From NCBI RefSeq assembly GCF_051859345.1, contig NZ_JBHYFV010000001.1:186001-250000 (forward strand): a DNA stretch of 64,000 nucleotides, read 5' to 3'. The stretch comes from Marivita sp051859345. Its GTDB lineage: Bacteria; Pseudomonadota; Alphaproteobacteria; Rhodobacterales; Rhodobacteraceae. Below are positions 17,513-25,910 of the stretch, in pieces. Under the pieces are notes generated by a model. The model made no database searches. It was not told the origin of the DNA and saw only the letters and a program-made list of their open reading frames with translations. Both the position numbers and the translations under genes were made by a program. Positions within the stretch are counted from its first letter, which is position 1. Each line of letters starts with the position of its first letter.

Positions 17513-18022
17513 TCAGCGGTTGCAATGTCCGTGGCGTTTGCCGTCGTGACCCCCGCGTTTGCCGTCGCGACCACCACGCTTGCCATCTTGTCCGCCCATC
17601 CGTGCTTCGGCGAATTCTTCGGCGCTGACGCTGCCATCATCATTGGCATCGAGGCGTTCGAACATCCGGGCGGGATCGCGGCGTGACTTGATTTCGTCTT
17701 GCGACAATGCCCCGTCGCCGTTGGCATCCAGACGTTCGATCATCTGCGCCGCGCGACGCGCCGCCCGCTCTTGTCCAGCGGCCACAATCTCTTCCGCCGT
17801 CAAAAGTCCATTGCCATCCGCGTCGGCACGGGCAAAGCGGTTTGCTCCGGCTGCAAATTCGTCCGCGCTCACAGAGCCGTCGCTGTTTGTATCCAACTGC
17901 GCGAAGGCCTCGGCGCGGCGATCTGCGCGTGGTGTGGCGTCCTGTGCAGACACCGACGTAACAACGCCCGTCGCCAGAAGTGCTGCAATTACGAGACCCG
18001 AAACCTGCTTGTTCAATGTCAT
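17513..18022 (-). CDS. Secreted EF-hand (calcium-binding) protein
   Basis: A 169-residue protein with a signal peptide (about 1-26, ending in VSAQDA) and four EF-hand loops: DTNSDGSVSADEF, DADGNGLLTAEEI, DANGDGALSQDEI and DANDDGSVSAEEF. Each has the expected acidic ligands at positions 1, 3, 5 and 12. The tail is a Gly/Lys/Arg/His-rich repeat (GGQDGKRGGRDGKRGG...), which could bind metal through histidines. It is the first gene upstream of the ECF sigma operon, 84 bases from the sigma start, and probably shares its promoter. Confidence 0.85.
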   Translation of the reverse strand: MTLNKQVSGLVIAALLATGVVTSVSAQDATPRADRRAEAFAQLDTNSDGSVSADEFAAGANRFARADADGNGLLTAEEIVAAGQERAARRAAQMIERLDANGDGALSQDEIKSRRDPARMFERLDANDDGSVSAEEFAEARMGGQDGKRGGRDGKRGGHDGKRHGHCNR

Positions 18023-18077
18023 GACTTATCCTTTCCATGTCCGGCCTTAATGCCGGATCTTTTCAACCAGTGGACCG

Positions 18078-18096
18078 GGACGAAACCGTTTCGTCC
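18078..18096. promoter_or_regulatory. 19-bp perfect palindrome upstream of the EF-hand/sigma operon
   Basis: GGACGAAAC-C-GTTTCGTCC has 9-base arms around one central base. It sits 56-74 bases upstream of the EF-hand start and also upstream of the divergent DUF983 gene. The position suits an operator or part of an ECF promoter. Confidence 0.5.
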
Positions 18097-18255
18097 TTGC
18101 ATCCACTGCGTTCCACGCCGGGCGACAGAAATCCCGTCGCAAGAAATGCGAGACCTGCATCACAGACGCGTGATTTGCGACATCCAGCCGCAATGACAGA
18201 TTGACGGCTGTTCATCCCGTCAGAGGACACGCATTTTAGGGGCGGGAGAGCGAAC

Positions 18256-18651
18256 ATGACGACATCTGAGACGACGACGCAGGACGACCGTCCGACATGG
18301 CCTGCCGTGCGCAGAGGCTGGCGGCGGAAATGCCCGAATTGCGGCAGTGGCCCCTTGCTGAGTGGCTATCTGACGGTGCGCGACTCGTGTCCTGTATGCC
18401 GCCAGGAACTGCACCATCATCGCGCCGATGACGGCCCGGCATATCTGACGATTCTGATCGTCGGGCACCTGATGGCCCCGCTCTTGCATATTGTGTTTGT
18501 GAACTTCCGCCCAGAACCTCTGGTGCTTTTCACAATCTTCGCAGTTGGCTGCGTCGCCCTGACGCTATATCTTCTGCCAAGATTGAAAGGGGCTATCGTG
18601 GCGTTCCAGTGGTCACGACACATGCACGGGTTTGCGGACACGCCGACCTGA
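18256..18651 (+). CDS. DUF983 family zinc-ribbon membrane protein
   Basis: A 131-residue protein. The N-terminal half has four cysteines in two CxxC pairs (CPNCGSGPLL about 31-40, and SCPVCRQ about 49-55), a zinc ribbon. Two hydrophobic segments follow (about 65-85 and 88-110). This matches DUF983, an uncharacterised family common in alphaproteobacteria. A GGGAGAG site precedes the ATG. The Nudix gene starts 27 bases downstream on the same strand. Confidence 0.82.
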   Translation: MTTSETTTQDDRPTWPAVRRGWRRKCPNCGSGPLLSGYLTVRDSCPVCRQELHHHRADDGPAYLTILIVGHLMAPLLHIVFVNFRPEPLVLFTIFAVGCVALTLYLLPRLKGAIVAFQWSRHMHGFADTPT

Positions 18652-18678
18652 CCCCTTACGCCACAAAAGGGGTCGCGC

Positions 18679-19386
18679 GTGACCGAGACACCAACAATCG
18701 ACAAGACCGCGATCCGCGATGCCGCCACGGTGATCGTCCTGCGCGACAGAAACCATGAACCCAGCGTTCTGATGGGCCAGAGAGGAGCCAAAGCGGCCTT
18801 CATGCCCAACAAGTTCGTCTTTCCCGGTGGTGCTGTGGACCCCGAAGATGCCCATGTCTCGTTGGCAGAGCCATTGTCAACGCTGTGTGCCAGCCGCCTG
18901 ATCGACAACGCACCGCATGATCGCGCAACAGCGCTTGCAGCTGCGGCGATCCGCGAATTGTGGGAGGAAACCGGCCAGATCCTTGGACATCCGGGTGACT
19001 GGGCCAAGACTCCGCCGGAAAACTGGCGCGACTTTGCGGCCCAAGGTCACCTGCCCAACGCCGCGCCGTTGCAGTTCGTGTTCCGCGCCATCACGCCCCC
19101 AGGCCGCCCCCGCCGCTTTGATGCGCGATTTTTCCTGCTCGATGCAGATGACCTGGCTAGCGATCCTGACGATTTTTCAGCAGCATCTGATGAATTGGCC
19201 CACCTGCAATGGATCGCGCTGGACAAGGTGCGTGGCTTTGATTTGCCTTTCATCACAGAGGTGGTCCTGGCCGAAGTGGCCGCCCGCGCTGCTGACCGGC
19301 ATCCTCCTGCATCCGTTCCATTCTTTCGCAATGATGACGAAGAAAGCCTGTTCCTGCGCCTCTACGGCCAGCCCTTGCCAGACTAA
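18679..19386 (+). CDS. NUDIX hydrolase with extended Nudix box
   Basis: A 235-residue protein starting at GTG 18679. The Nudix box is split: FPGGAVDPED (about residues 50-59) is separated from AAIRELWEETG (about 93-103) by some 33 residues. In a standard Nudix box the gap is only a few residues. The peroxisomal CoA diphosphatase NUDT19 is known for a similar long insertion, so a CoA or acyl-CoA substrate is a reasonable guess. The stop codon overlaps the convergent EamA gene stop. Confidence 0.82.
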   Translation: MTETPTIDKTAIRDAATVIVLRDRNHEPSVLMGQRGAKAAFMPNKFVFPGGAVDPEDAHVSLAEPLSTLCASRLIDNAPHDRATALAAAAIRELWEETGQILGHPGDWAKTPPENWRDFAAQGHLPNAAPLQFVFRAITPPGRPRRFDARFFLLDADDLASDPDDFSAASDELAHLQWIALDKVRGFDLPFITEVVLAEVAARAADRHPPASVPFFRNDDEESLFLRLYGQPLPD

Positions 19387-20285
19387 AGAACAAGGATAAA
19401 CGTCAGGATCGACAGGGCCAGGAATCCTATGCCGATAAATTCGCGCGAAGTGACCGTTTCCCGGAAGAACAACACCGAGGCCAGAAGCGAAAAGATCAAT
19501 TCGACCTGACCAACAGCTTGCACATAGGCGGCCGTTTGCAGTGTAAAGGCCGTGAACCAGCCCAGCGATCCGGCCATCGACGTCAGCCCGACCCAGACCG
19601 CCACCTTGCGCGCACGCCACACAGCGGTCACCTGTCCCGGCTCGCGCCAACGCAGCCAAAGCGCCATGGCAAGGAACTGCGACGCCGTCACACACACCAG
19701 AGTGACACCCGCGCGCAAGAGCGCATCCTCGCTGTCGATTCGCAGCGACGCCGCACGGTAGCTTGTCCCGGAAAACGCGAAGAAAAACCCTGACGTCAGA
19801 CCCAACACCGTGGCCCGACTGCTCATGCTTTTCCACAGCCCTTGTTGAAGCCCCGGAGTCCGGGACAAGAGCAGCACTCCGATCAAACCGATCAGAATAG
19901 CCCCCCACCCGGCCAGTGAGATGTCCGCGCCAAAAAAGGCCACGCCGACAATCGCGGTCTGGATCACCTCGGTCTTCTTGAAGGTGATCCCCACAGCGAA
20001 ATTGCGCTGGCGGAAAAGTGCGACGACGCAAACGGTGGCAAGGATCTGGGTCACGGCACCAAGCCACGCGTAGAACCAGAACCAACCATCAAGTTGGGGA
20101 ACCGGCGCGCCCTGGATCCAAAGGTAAGCTGCGATCACCAAAAAAGCCGCCGGGGCTGCGTAGGCGAATCGTGCAAATGTCGACCCGGCAGTGCTCAGCA
20201 CATCCATGCTCAGCACTTTTTGCAGCATGAACCGCACAGTCTGAAATAGCGCCGCGACGACGCTTGCGAAAACCCAAAACTCCAT
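19383..20285 (-). CDS. EamA/DMT-family transporter
   Basis: A 300-residue inner-membrane protein with about ten hydrophobic segments arranged as two EamA repeats (about 1-135 and 150-300). The second repeat ends with the common ELIFSLLASVLFFRE motif. Drug/metabolite transporter superfamily members export amino acids, nucleotides or metabolites; the substrate here is unknown. It starts 19 bases after the upstream desaturase stop on the same strand and may be co-transcribed. Its stop overlaps the Nudix stop. Confidence 0.85.
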   Translation of the reverse strand: MEFWVFASVVAALFQTVRFMLQKVLSMDVLSTAGSTFARFAYAAPAAFLVIAAYLWIQGAPVPQLDGWFWFYAWLGAVTQILATVCVVALFRQRNFAVGITFKKTEVIQTAIVGVAFFGADISLAGWGAILIGLIGVLLLSRTPGLQQGLWKSMSSRATVLGLTSGFFFAFSGTSYRAASLRIDSEDALLRAGVTLVCVTASQFLAMALWLRWREPGQVTAVWRARKVAVWVGLTSMAGSLGWFTAFTLQTAAYVQAVGQVELIFSLLASVLFFRETVTSREFIGIGFLALSILTFILVL

Positions 20286-20304
20286 GCGCCTCTATGGCGT
20301 CCGC

Positions 20305-21237
20305 TCAGTGGTGTTGTCCATCCCGATACAGCGGGTGTGGAACAGGGTCTTTCGCCCGGAACAGATACTTGCGCGCGATCTCGGCATAGGTGCTGTAACG
20401 ATAACCGAGGTTGGCCGACAGGTACTGCGCGCGCCGCGACTGGTAAAGTTTGGGCAGCGCATACCAAGGCACGCCGGGGTGCATGTGATGCACGACATGC
20501 AGGTTGTTGTGCAGGAACAGCAGCGCGAACAACCCGCGATCCTCGACAATTGCGGTGCGCGCCAACGAGCGGTCATGCGCCTGGTGTTCAAGATAGGTGC
20601 GCAGTTTGAGCATGGACAGTGCAAGATATACGGACAGAAGCCATGCCCAGATCGGCAGCGTCGCCACTGTCAGGACCCACCACAGGACGAGGGCAACTGC
20701 CGGGAGGTGGACAACCCATCCAAGCAAGACCCGTCGATCGCCAGCCCGGATCAGCGCCCAATCGGCCTGCATGAACGAAATCTGTCCAAGGATCGGACCA
20801 ATGATCAGACGTCCGGCAAGTGTGTTGTTGCCCCGGTACAACGCCTTGCGCCAACCGGGCAAAACAGCCCAGACCGCAGGGTCGAGGTAATTGGATTCCG
20901 GATCATCATAAGGGTCGGTCAATGTCTCATCACAATGGTGCGCCAGATGGGTGTCGCGAAACCGCAGGTACGGCACGACAACGGTCAGCGCCGGAAACAA
21001 CAGCGCCGTATTCAGCGTTGGATATCGTGTCGGATGCCCGTGAAGCGCCTCGTGCGACAACGAGGAATGCTGCACGGCGGCCAATGCGCACAACACGATC
21101 GCCAAAGGCACAGACCACGCGGCAACCCAGACCGAGGCCCAGGCCCAAAGCGAATAGGTTGCGACCAAGAGCAAGACCGTTGGCCATTCTGTGACCCGTC
21201 GCAGCTCTGCCGGTCGCGCCAGAAGCACGTCTTTCAT
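20305..21237 (-). CDS. Membrane fatty acid desaturase family protein
   Basis: A 310-residue integral membrane di-iron enzyme with the three histidine boxes: HEALHGH (about 62-68), HLAHH (about 97-101) and HNNLHVVHH (about 242-250). Two hydrophobic hairpins lie near 20-60 and 165-210. This is the desaturase/hydroxylase superfamily and acts on a lipid or carotenoid-like acyl chain; the substrate is not evident. It is divergent from an XRE-type regulator that may control it. Confidence 0.85.
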   Translation of the reverse strand: MKDVLLARPAELRRVTEWPTVLLLVATYSLWAWASVWVAAWSVPLAIVLCALAAVQHSSLSHEALHGHPTRYPTLNTALLFPALTVVVPYLRFRDTHLAHHCDETLTDPYDDPESNYLDPAVWAVLPGWRKALYRGNNTLAGRLIIGPILGQISFMQADWALIRAGDRRVLLGWVVHLPAVALVLWWVLTVATLPIWAWLLSVYLALSMLKLRTYLEHQAHDRSLARTAIVEDRGLFALLFLHNNLHVVHHMHPGVPWYALPKLYQSRRAQYLSANLGYRYSTYAEIARKYLFRAKDPVPHPLYRDGQHH

Positions 21238-21299
21238 CAGTTCACCGTGTTTGTTCCCACAGCGAACAGTACGGATTTCAAGGATGTCGTAGAATTCCG

Positions 21300-21340
21300 G
21301 ATATGATGCACAATCGTCATATCTGGTGATTTAGGTCACC
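21300..21340. promoter_or_regulatory. Two inverted repeats between the desaturase and XRE regulator genes
   Basis: GATATGA (21300-21306) and TCATATC (21317-21323) form a 7-base dyad with a 10-base spacer. GGTGA-N6-TCACC follows at 21325-21340. Both lie just upstream of the regulator's ATG (21359) and in the divergent promoter region, fitting operator sites. Confidence 0.45.
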
Positions 21341-21358
21341 ACCTGTTATATTCACATC

Positions 21359-22216
21359 ATGGACAAACGATATCGCGCCGATCTGTTTCGCAAGCGCCTT
21401 CATGTGGCGATCACCCGCGCAGGCACCAATCAAAGTGCCTTGGCGCGCAAAACCGGTGTCGACCGGTCAACGATTTCGCAATTGCTGCGCGATGACGCCG
21501 CACGCCTGCCGAACGCGCATGTGGTCGGGGCCTGTGCAAGTGCGTTGGGTGTGTCGGCGGATTGGCTGCTTGGTCTGGCGGAACATCCGGAGAACGCAGC
21601 TGATTTGCTGGCCAGTGCCCTGACACTGACAAATGCACCGCGGGCTTTGGTGGATCAGCAGATCTTTGACTGGCACAGGGAAGCTGACGGTTACAAGATC
21701 CGGCATGTGCCTGCGGCCCTTCCCGACATGCTGAAGACCCATGAGGTTCTGAAATGGGAATACGGTCCCCATCTGGGCCGCACGGCAGAACAGGCGATCA
21801 CCGCCTCGGCCAACAGGCTTGCATGGATGCGCCGCTCGGCATCGGATTACGAAATCGCAATGCCGCTCTACGAGTTGCAAAGTTTCGTCGAAGGCACAGG
21901 CTATTACGACGGTCTGTCGCTTGATGTGCGGCGACGGCAGATCGACCACTGGCTTGACCTGACCACTTCACTTTATCCCCGGATGCGCCTGTACCTTTTC
22001 GACGCGCGCCAGCTTTTTTCCGCACCAATCACCGTATTCGGACCGTTGCTGTCCGTGATCTATGTCGGAAGCAACTACCTTGCGTTCCGCGACACCCAGC
22101 GGGTGCGGGCGTTTTCCGACCATTTCGACCGACTGGTACGCGAGGCGCAGATCACGGCGCGCGCGTTTCCAGACCACTTGACAGATCTGAGCAAGCTCTT
22201 GGACAAAGAGGGTTAG
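21359..22216 (+). CDS. XRE-family transcriptional regulator with large C-terminal domain
   Basis: A 285-residue regulator. The N-terminal helix-turn-helix (about 10-75; NQSALARKTGVDRSTISQLL) is of the Cro/CI type. The remaining 200 or so residues form an unrecognised sensory domain with aromatic-rich stretches. It is divergent from the desaturase gene, with dyads between them, which suggests control of the desaturase. Its stop overlaps the convergent CoA-transferase stop by four bases. Confidence 0.85.
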   Translation: MDKRYRADLFRKRLHVAITRAGTNQSALARKTGVDRSTISQLLRDDAARLPNAHVVGACASALGVSADWLLGLAEHPENAADLLASALTLTNAPRALVDQQIFDWHREADGYKIRHVPAALPDMLKTHEVLKWEYGPHLGRTAEQAITASANRLAWMRRSASDYEIAMPLYELQSFVEGTGYYDGLSLDVRRRQIDHWLDLTTSLYPRMRLYLFDARQLFSAPITVFGPLLSVIYVGSNYLAFRDTQRVRAFSDHFDRLVREAQITARAFPDHLTDLSKLLDKEG

Positions 22217-23337
22217 GTTTCCGATAGCCAGCCATCTCCGGATGCGATCGCTGCCAGAATGGCGGCCGTATCCTGGCCACGGGCACGCACCTTGGCTGGG
22301 GCCTGCGAGGCCTGACCGCCGAAACGCGGGGCGGGTGCCGCCTGCGGCCCGTCTTCCCTCATATGCCATGTGCCCCGCGCCGCATTGTGGGGATGCGCAT
22401 AAGCCTCGCGTGGCGACAACACCGGCGCGACGCAGGCATCGCTGCCCGCGAACAGCGTCGTCCAATGTAATGAGGGTTGGGCACGAAAAAGCGCCGACAA
22501 CCGTTCTGACAGGCGCGGCCACGCTGTTCGTTCGAATTGATGGGTGGCAAAGTCGGCGTCCGTCGAAAGCGCCATCTTCTCCAAGAACAGGTGATAGAAT
22601 TTCGGCTCAAGACATTGGACACTGACAAATCGCCCATCCGCACATTCGTAGGTGCGCGACCAATGTGCGCCGACCAGAGGATTGGCTTGCGCCGATGGCC
22701 CATCATCGACTGCGCCGTCGATGGACATCAGCAGGTTCTGCATATGTGCAACCCCATCATAGATAGCGGCATCCACAACCGTTCCCTGCCCGGTGCGCCC
22801 TGCCGCCAGAAGACCCGACAGCATCCCGGCCACAAGATACAACGCACCGCCGCCAATGTCTCCGACCAGAGTGGGCGACGCCGTTGGCCGCTCACCGGGC
22901 AATGCCGAAGACCACAACGCGCCAGCCAAAGAGATATAGTTGAGATCATGGCCCGCCTGCTGCGCCAAAGGTCCGTCCTGCCCCCAACCGGTCATACGAC
23001 CATAGACAAGGCGCGGATTGTCAGCCTGACAGTCTGCCGGTCCCAGACCCAACCTTTCCATCACACCGGGACGAAAGCCTTCGATCAAACCATCCGCGCA
23101 CGCGGCCAGTTGCAGAAACACCGTGCGGTCGTTGTCTGACTTCAGATCAAGAATGATCGACCGCTTGCCGCGATCCGTCACCGGGCGATCCTTGAGCCCC
23201 GCCGCCGGACCGGTTCGGGGGCGATGCACAACAATCACTTCAGCCCCAAGATCGGCCAGCATCATCGCCGCGAACGGTCCCGGGCCAATGCCCTCGACCT
23301 CAAGAATACGGATTCCGGTTAAAGGACGTTCCGTCAT
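22213..23337 (-). CDS. CaiB/BaiF CoA-transferase family protein (alpha-methylacyl-CoA racemase-like)
   Basis: A 374-residue class III CoA-transferase superfamily protein. The opening (LTGIRILEVEGIGPGPFAAM) is family-typical, and so is the middle segment GHDLNYISLAGALW (about 128-141), which holds the catalytic His/Asp region of alpha-methylacyl-CoA racemases. Length fits the racemase branch better than the typical CoA-transferases. It probably acts on a branched acyl-CoA. The divergent MFS gene starts 183 bases away, with no other gene between. Confidence 0.82.
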   Translation of the reverse strand: MTERPLTGIRILEVEGIGPGPFAAMMLADLGAEVIVVHRPRTGPAAGLKDRPVTDRGKRSIILDLKSDNDRTVFLQLAACADGLIEGFRPGVMERLGLGPADCQADNPRLVYGRMTGWGQDGPLAQQAGHDLNYISLAGALWSSALPGERPTASPTLVGDIGGGALYLVAGMLSGLLAAGRTGQGTVVDAAIYDGVAHMQNLLMSIDGAVDDGPSAQANPLVGAHWSRTYECADGRFVSVQCLEPKFYHLFLEKMALSTDADFATHQFERTAWPRLSERLSALFRAQPSLHWTTLFAGSDACVAPVLSPREAYAHPHNAARGTWHMREDGPQAAPAPRFGGQASQAPAKVRARGQDTAAILAAIASGDGWLSET

Positions 23338-23520
23338 ACATGCCTACCTTGTGGGTCTGTGAAATCGCCGGAGCATAACACGACTGGGCCGGCATCTGTG
23401 AAGGCTTGGACGCACCCGCAGCCCTGATGTCCAGACTTCAGAAAAACGACATCAGGTCGCAGATGGCAATGCACGGCAGATTCAGCCGATTACACCGCGA
23501 GAACATTTCGAAAGTCGCCC

Positions 23521-24771
23521 ATGCACGAACGCCGTATTCCAGAATGGCTCCGACATGCGCCCGCGCCAAGCGTCCGGGGGTTTGCCCTGCTTGCCGGAGC
23601 TGAAGCGGTGGCGCGCGGCATCCTCATTTCGGTTTTTCCACTGCAAATGTACAATGCCCTGCAAGACGCGGCGGTCGTCTCGAAGGTCTATTTCCTGATT
23701 GGCATTCTATCGCTGTTCACCGGCCTTCTAGTGCCTTTCCTGTCGCGCTATATCCCAAGGCGCTGGGTCTACGTGACCGGGGCATCCTGCTTTGTCATCG
23801 GCGCATTGCTGGCAATCGAGGGATCACCGGCGGCCATCGTGCTTGCGCTGCTCCTGACCTCGATCGCGACAGTGACCACGTTTGTCTGTTTCAACGCCTA
23901 TGTGCTGGACTACATCGCCAAGATCGAACTGGGCCGATGCGAAACCTCGCGCATGTTCTACAGCGCGATGGGCTGGACCTTGGGTCCGGCGCTTGGTGTG
24001 ATCCTGCTCCGCTGGTGGGCACCTGCACCCTTCCTTGTCGCAGCGACAGCCTCAGGCGTCATGATCTTCATGTTCCTTGTGATGCGCCTTGGAAATGGCC
24101 GGCTGATCACGAAAAGTCGTGCAGCACCTACCAATCCGCTGGGCTATCTACCCCGATTTGGCGCGCAACCCCGGCTTCTTGCGGGGTGGCTGTTTGCGGT
24201 GATCCGATCCTGTGGCTGGTGGGTCTATGTTGTCTACCTTCCGATTTTTGCAATCGAGTCAGGCCTGGGGGATCAGCTTGGCGGGATCGCCCTGTCGATC
24301 TCGAACGGGGCGCTGTTTGTGACGCCTTTCATGCTGCGATGGATGCAGCGCCGGTCCATTCGCCACGCTGTGCGCGCAGGCTTTATGGTGTCGGGTCTGC
24401 TTTTTGCGGCAGCGGCGCTTTTGTCCGGCTTTCCGTGGATCGCGGTTCTGTGCCTGATGTTTGGGTCGTTCTTCCTCATCCTGCTGGACGTCTCTGCCGG
24501 CCTGCCCTTTCTTTTGGCGGTCAAACCGTCCGAACGAACCGAGATGTCAGCGGTTTATTCAAGCTATCGCGACGTGTCCGGGATTCTGACTCCCGGCGTC
24601 GCATGGCTTGTGCTGTTGGTGGCCCCCTTGTCGGGCATCTTTGCTGCCGGTTCGGCCGCGCTGTTTTGTGGATGGCTGTTGGCGAACGGTCTGCCCGCGA
24701 GACTTGGGAAAACCGGCAAGCAACGCGTCACCCCGGAACAGGCACCCGTTCTTGAACCACAACAGGTCTGA
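23521..24771 (+). CDS. MFS transporter
   Basis: A 416-residue major facilitator protein with about twelve hydrophobic segments in two halves separated near residues 190-205. Family-like cytoplasmic loops are visible (FLSRYIPRRWVYV, about residue 75). The substrate is not apparent. It stands alone between divergent caiB and convergent aldo/keto reductase genes. Confidence 0.8.
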   Translation: MHERRIPEWLRHAPAPSVRGFALLAGAEAVARGILISVFPLQMYNALQDAAVVSKVYFLIGILSLFTGLLVPFLSRYIPRRWVYVTGASCFVIGALLAIEGSPAAIVLALLLTSIATVTTFVCFNAYVLDYIAKIELGRCETSRMFYSAMGWTLGPALGVILLRWWAPAPFLVAATASGVMIFMFLVMRLGNGRLITKSRAAPTNPLGYLPRFGAQPRLLAGWLFAVIRSCGWWVYVVYLPIFAIESGLGDQLGGIALSISNGALFVTPFMLRWMQRRSIRHAVRAGFMVSGLLFAAAALLSGFPWIAVLCLMFGSFFLILLDVSAGLPFLLAVKPSERTEMSAVYSSYRDVSGILTPGVAWLVLLVAPLSGIFAAGSAALFCGWLLANGLPARLGKTGKQRVTPEQAPVLEPQQV

Positions 24772-24827
24772 TCCGGCTTTCAGGTCGACACGATATCGAA
24801 ACGGCACAATTTCCGCAGAGCCGAGGG

Positions 24828-25871
24828 TCAGTACGGCATCGGATGCTGCTTGTGCGTTTCGTCCAGCGTCTTCAGAACATCCCCGCTCAAACTCATTCCG
24901 ACAGCTTTCAGCAAATGCTCAAGCTGCGTGGGTGTCGTCGCCCCAAAGATCGACGACGCCACAAACGGCCGTTGTGCGGACCAGGCCAGCGCCATCAACG
25001 CCATGTCAAGTCCGGCCTCGTCTGCCACCTTTGCATAGGCATCGACAGCTGCAAACGCACGGTCCGACTTGCGTCCACCCAGGTTGCCATTCAGCGACAT
25101 GCGCGACCCGTCCGGTACCGCTCCGTTCTGGTACTTCCCTGTCAGCAACCCCGCTGCCAATGGCGAAAACGGCAACAACGAGACCTGTTCATTGATCATC
25201 ATTTCGGCCAGATCAGTGTCCGCCAGACGGCACATCAGCGAATACTCGTTCTGAATGCTTTCCATGCGCGGTCCAGCCATCGCCTCGGCCACCTTGAGCC
25301 ACATCGCGGTACCCCAGGTGCTTTCGTTGGACAGGCCTATGTGACGAACACGACCCCTTTCGATCTCGCGGCCCAGCGCGCCCAACACATCGGCCATGTT
25401 CTGCAACGTGGTGGCGCGGTCTTGTGTTGTCGGGTCAAAGGTCCAGTTCTGCCGGAACATGTACGATCCACGGTTCGGCCAGTGAAGCTGGAAGAGGTCA
25501 ATGTGATCCACTTTCAGACGCTTCAGCGACCCCTCTACCGCCTCGGGCACGCTTCTGGACGTGATCGGCGCACCGTCGCGGACGTGTTGCATGCCTTCGC
25601 CAGACTGCTTGGTCGCGAGGATATAGTCATTCCGGCGTCCGGTCTTTTGGAACCAGGACCCCAGAATTTCTTCCGTCAGGCCGATCGTTTCCGCGCTGAC
25701 TGGATTGACCGGGTACATTTCAGCGGCATCCAGGAAATTGATCCCGGCATCCAGCGCCATGTCCATCTGAAGGTGGGCCTCGGCCTCGGATGTTTGATTG
25801 CCAAACGTCATCGTTCCCAGGCAAAGTTCGGACACCATGAGATCGGTTTTGCCCAGTCGGTTCATCTTCAT
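24828..25871 (-). CDS. Aldo/keto reductase
   Basis: A 347-residue NADPH-dependent oxidoreductase. The Tas/YajO-like AKR pattern is clear: LGLGT-type start (LCLGTMTFG), catalytic Asp/Tyr (FLDAAEMYP, about 45-53), Lys (ILATKQS, about 84) and His (FQLHWP, about 125). The cofactor region near the C-terminus (SSIFGATTPTQLEHLL) is also present. The ATG at 25871 follows an AAGGA site. The physiological carbonyl substrate is unknown. Confidence 0.87.
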   Translation of the reverse strand: MKMNRLGKTDLMVSELCLGTMTFGNQTSEAEAHLQMDMALDAGINFLDAAEMYPVNPVSAETIGLTEEILGSWFQKTGRRNDYILATKQSGEGMQHVRDGAPITSRSVPEAVEGSLKRLKVDHIDLFQLHWPNRGSYMFRQNWTFDPTTQDRATTLQNMADVLGALGREIERGRVRHIGLSNESTWGTAMWLKVAEAMAGPRMESIQNEYSLMCRLADTDLAEMMINEQVSLLPFSPLAAGLLTGKYQNGAVPDGSRMSLNGNLGGRKSDRAFAAVDAYAKVADEAGLDMALMALAWSAQRPFVASSIFGATTPTQLEHLLKAVGMSLSGDVLKTLDETHKQHPMPY

Positions 25872-25910
25872 CGCAGGTTCCTTCGTGATCGGTTTGGCGC
25901 AACCTAGCGG

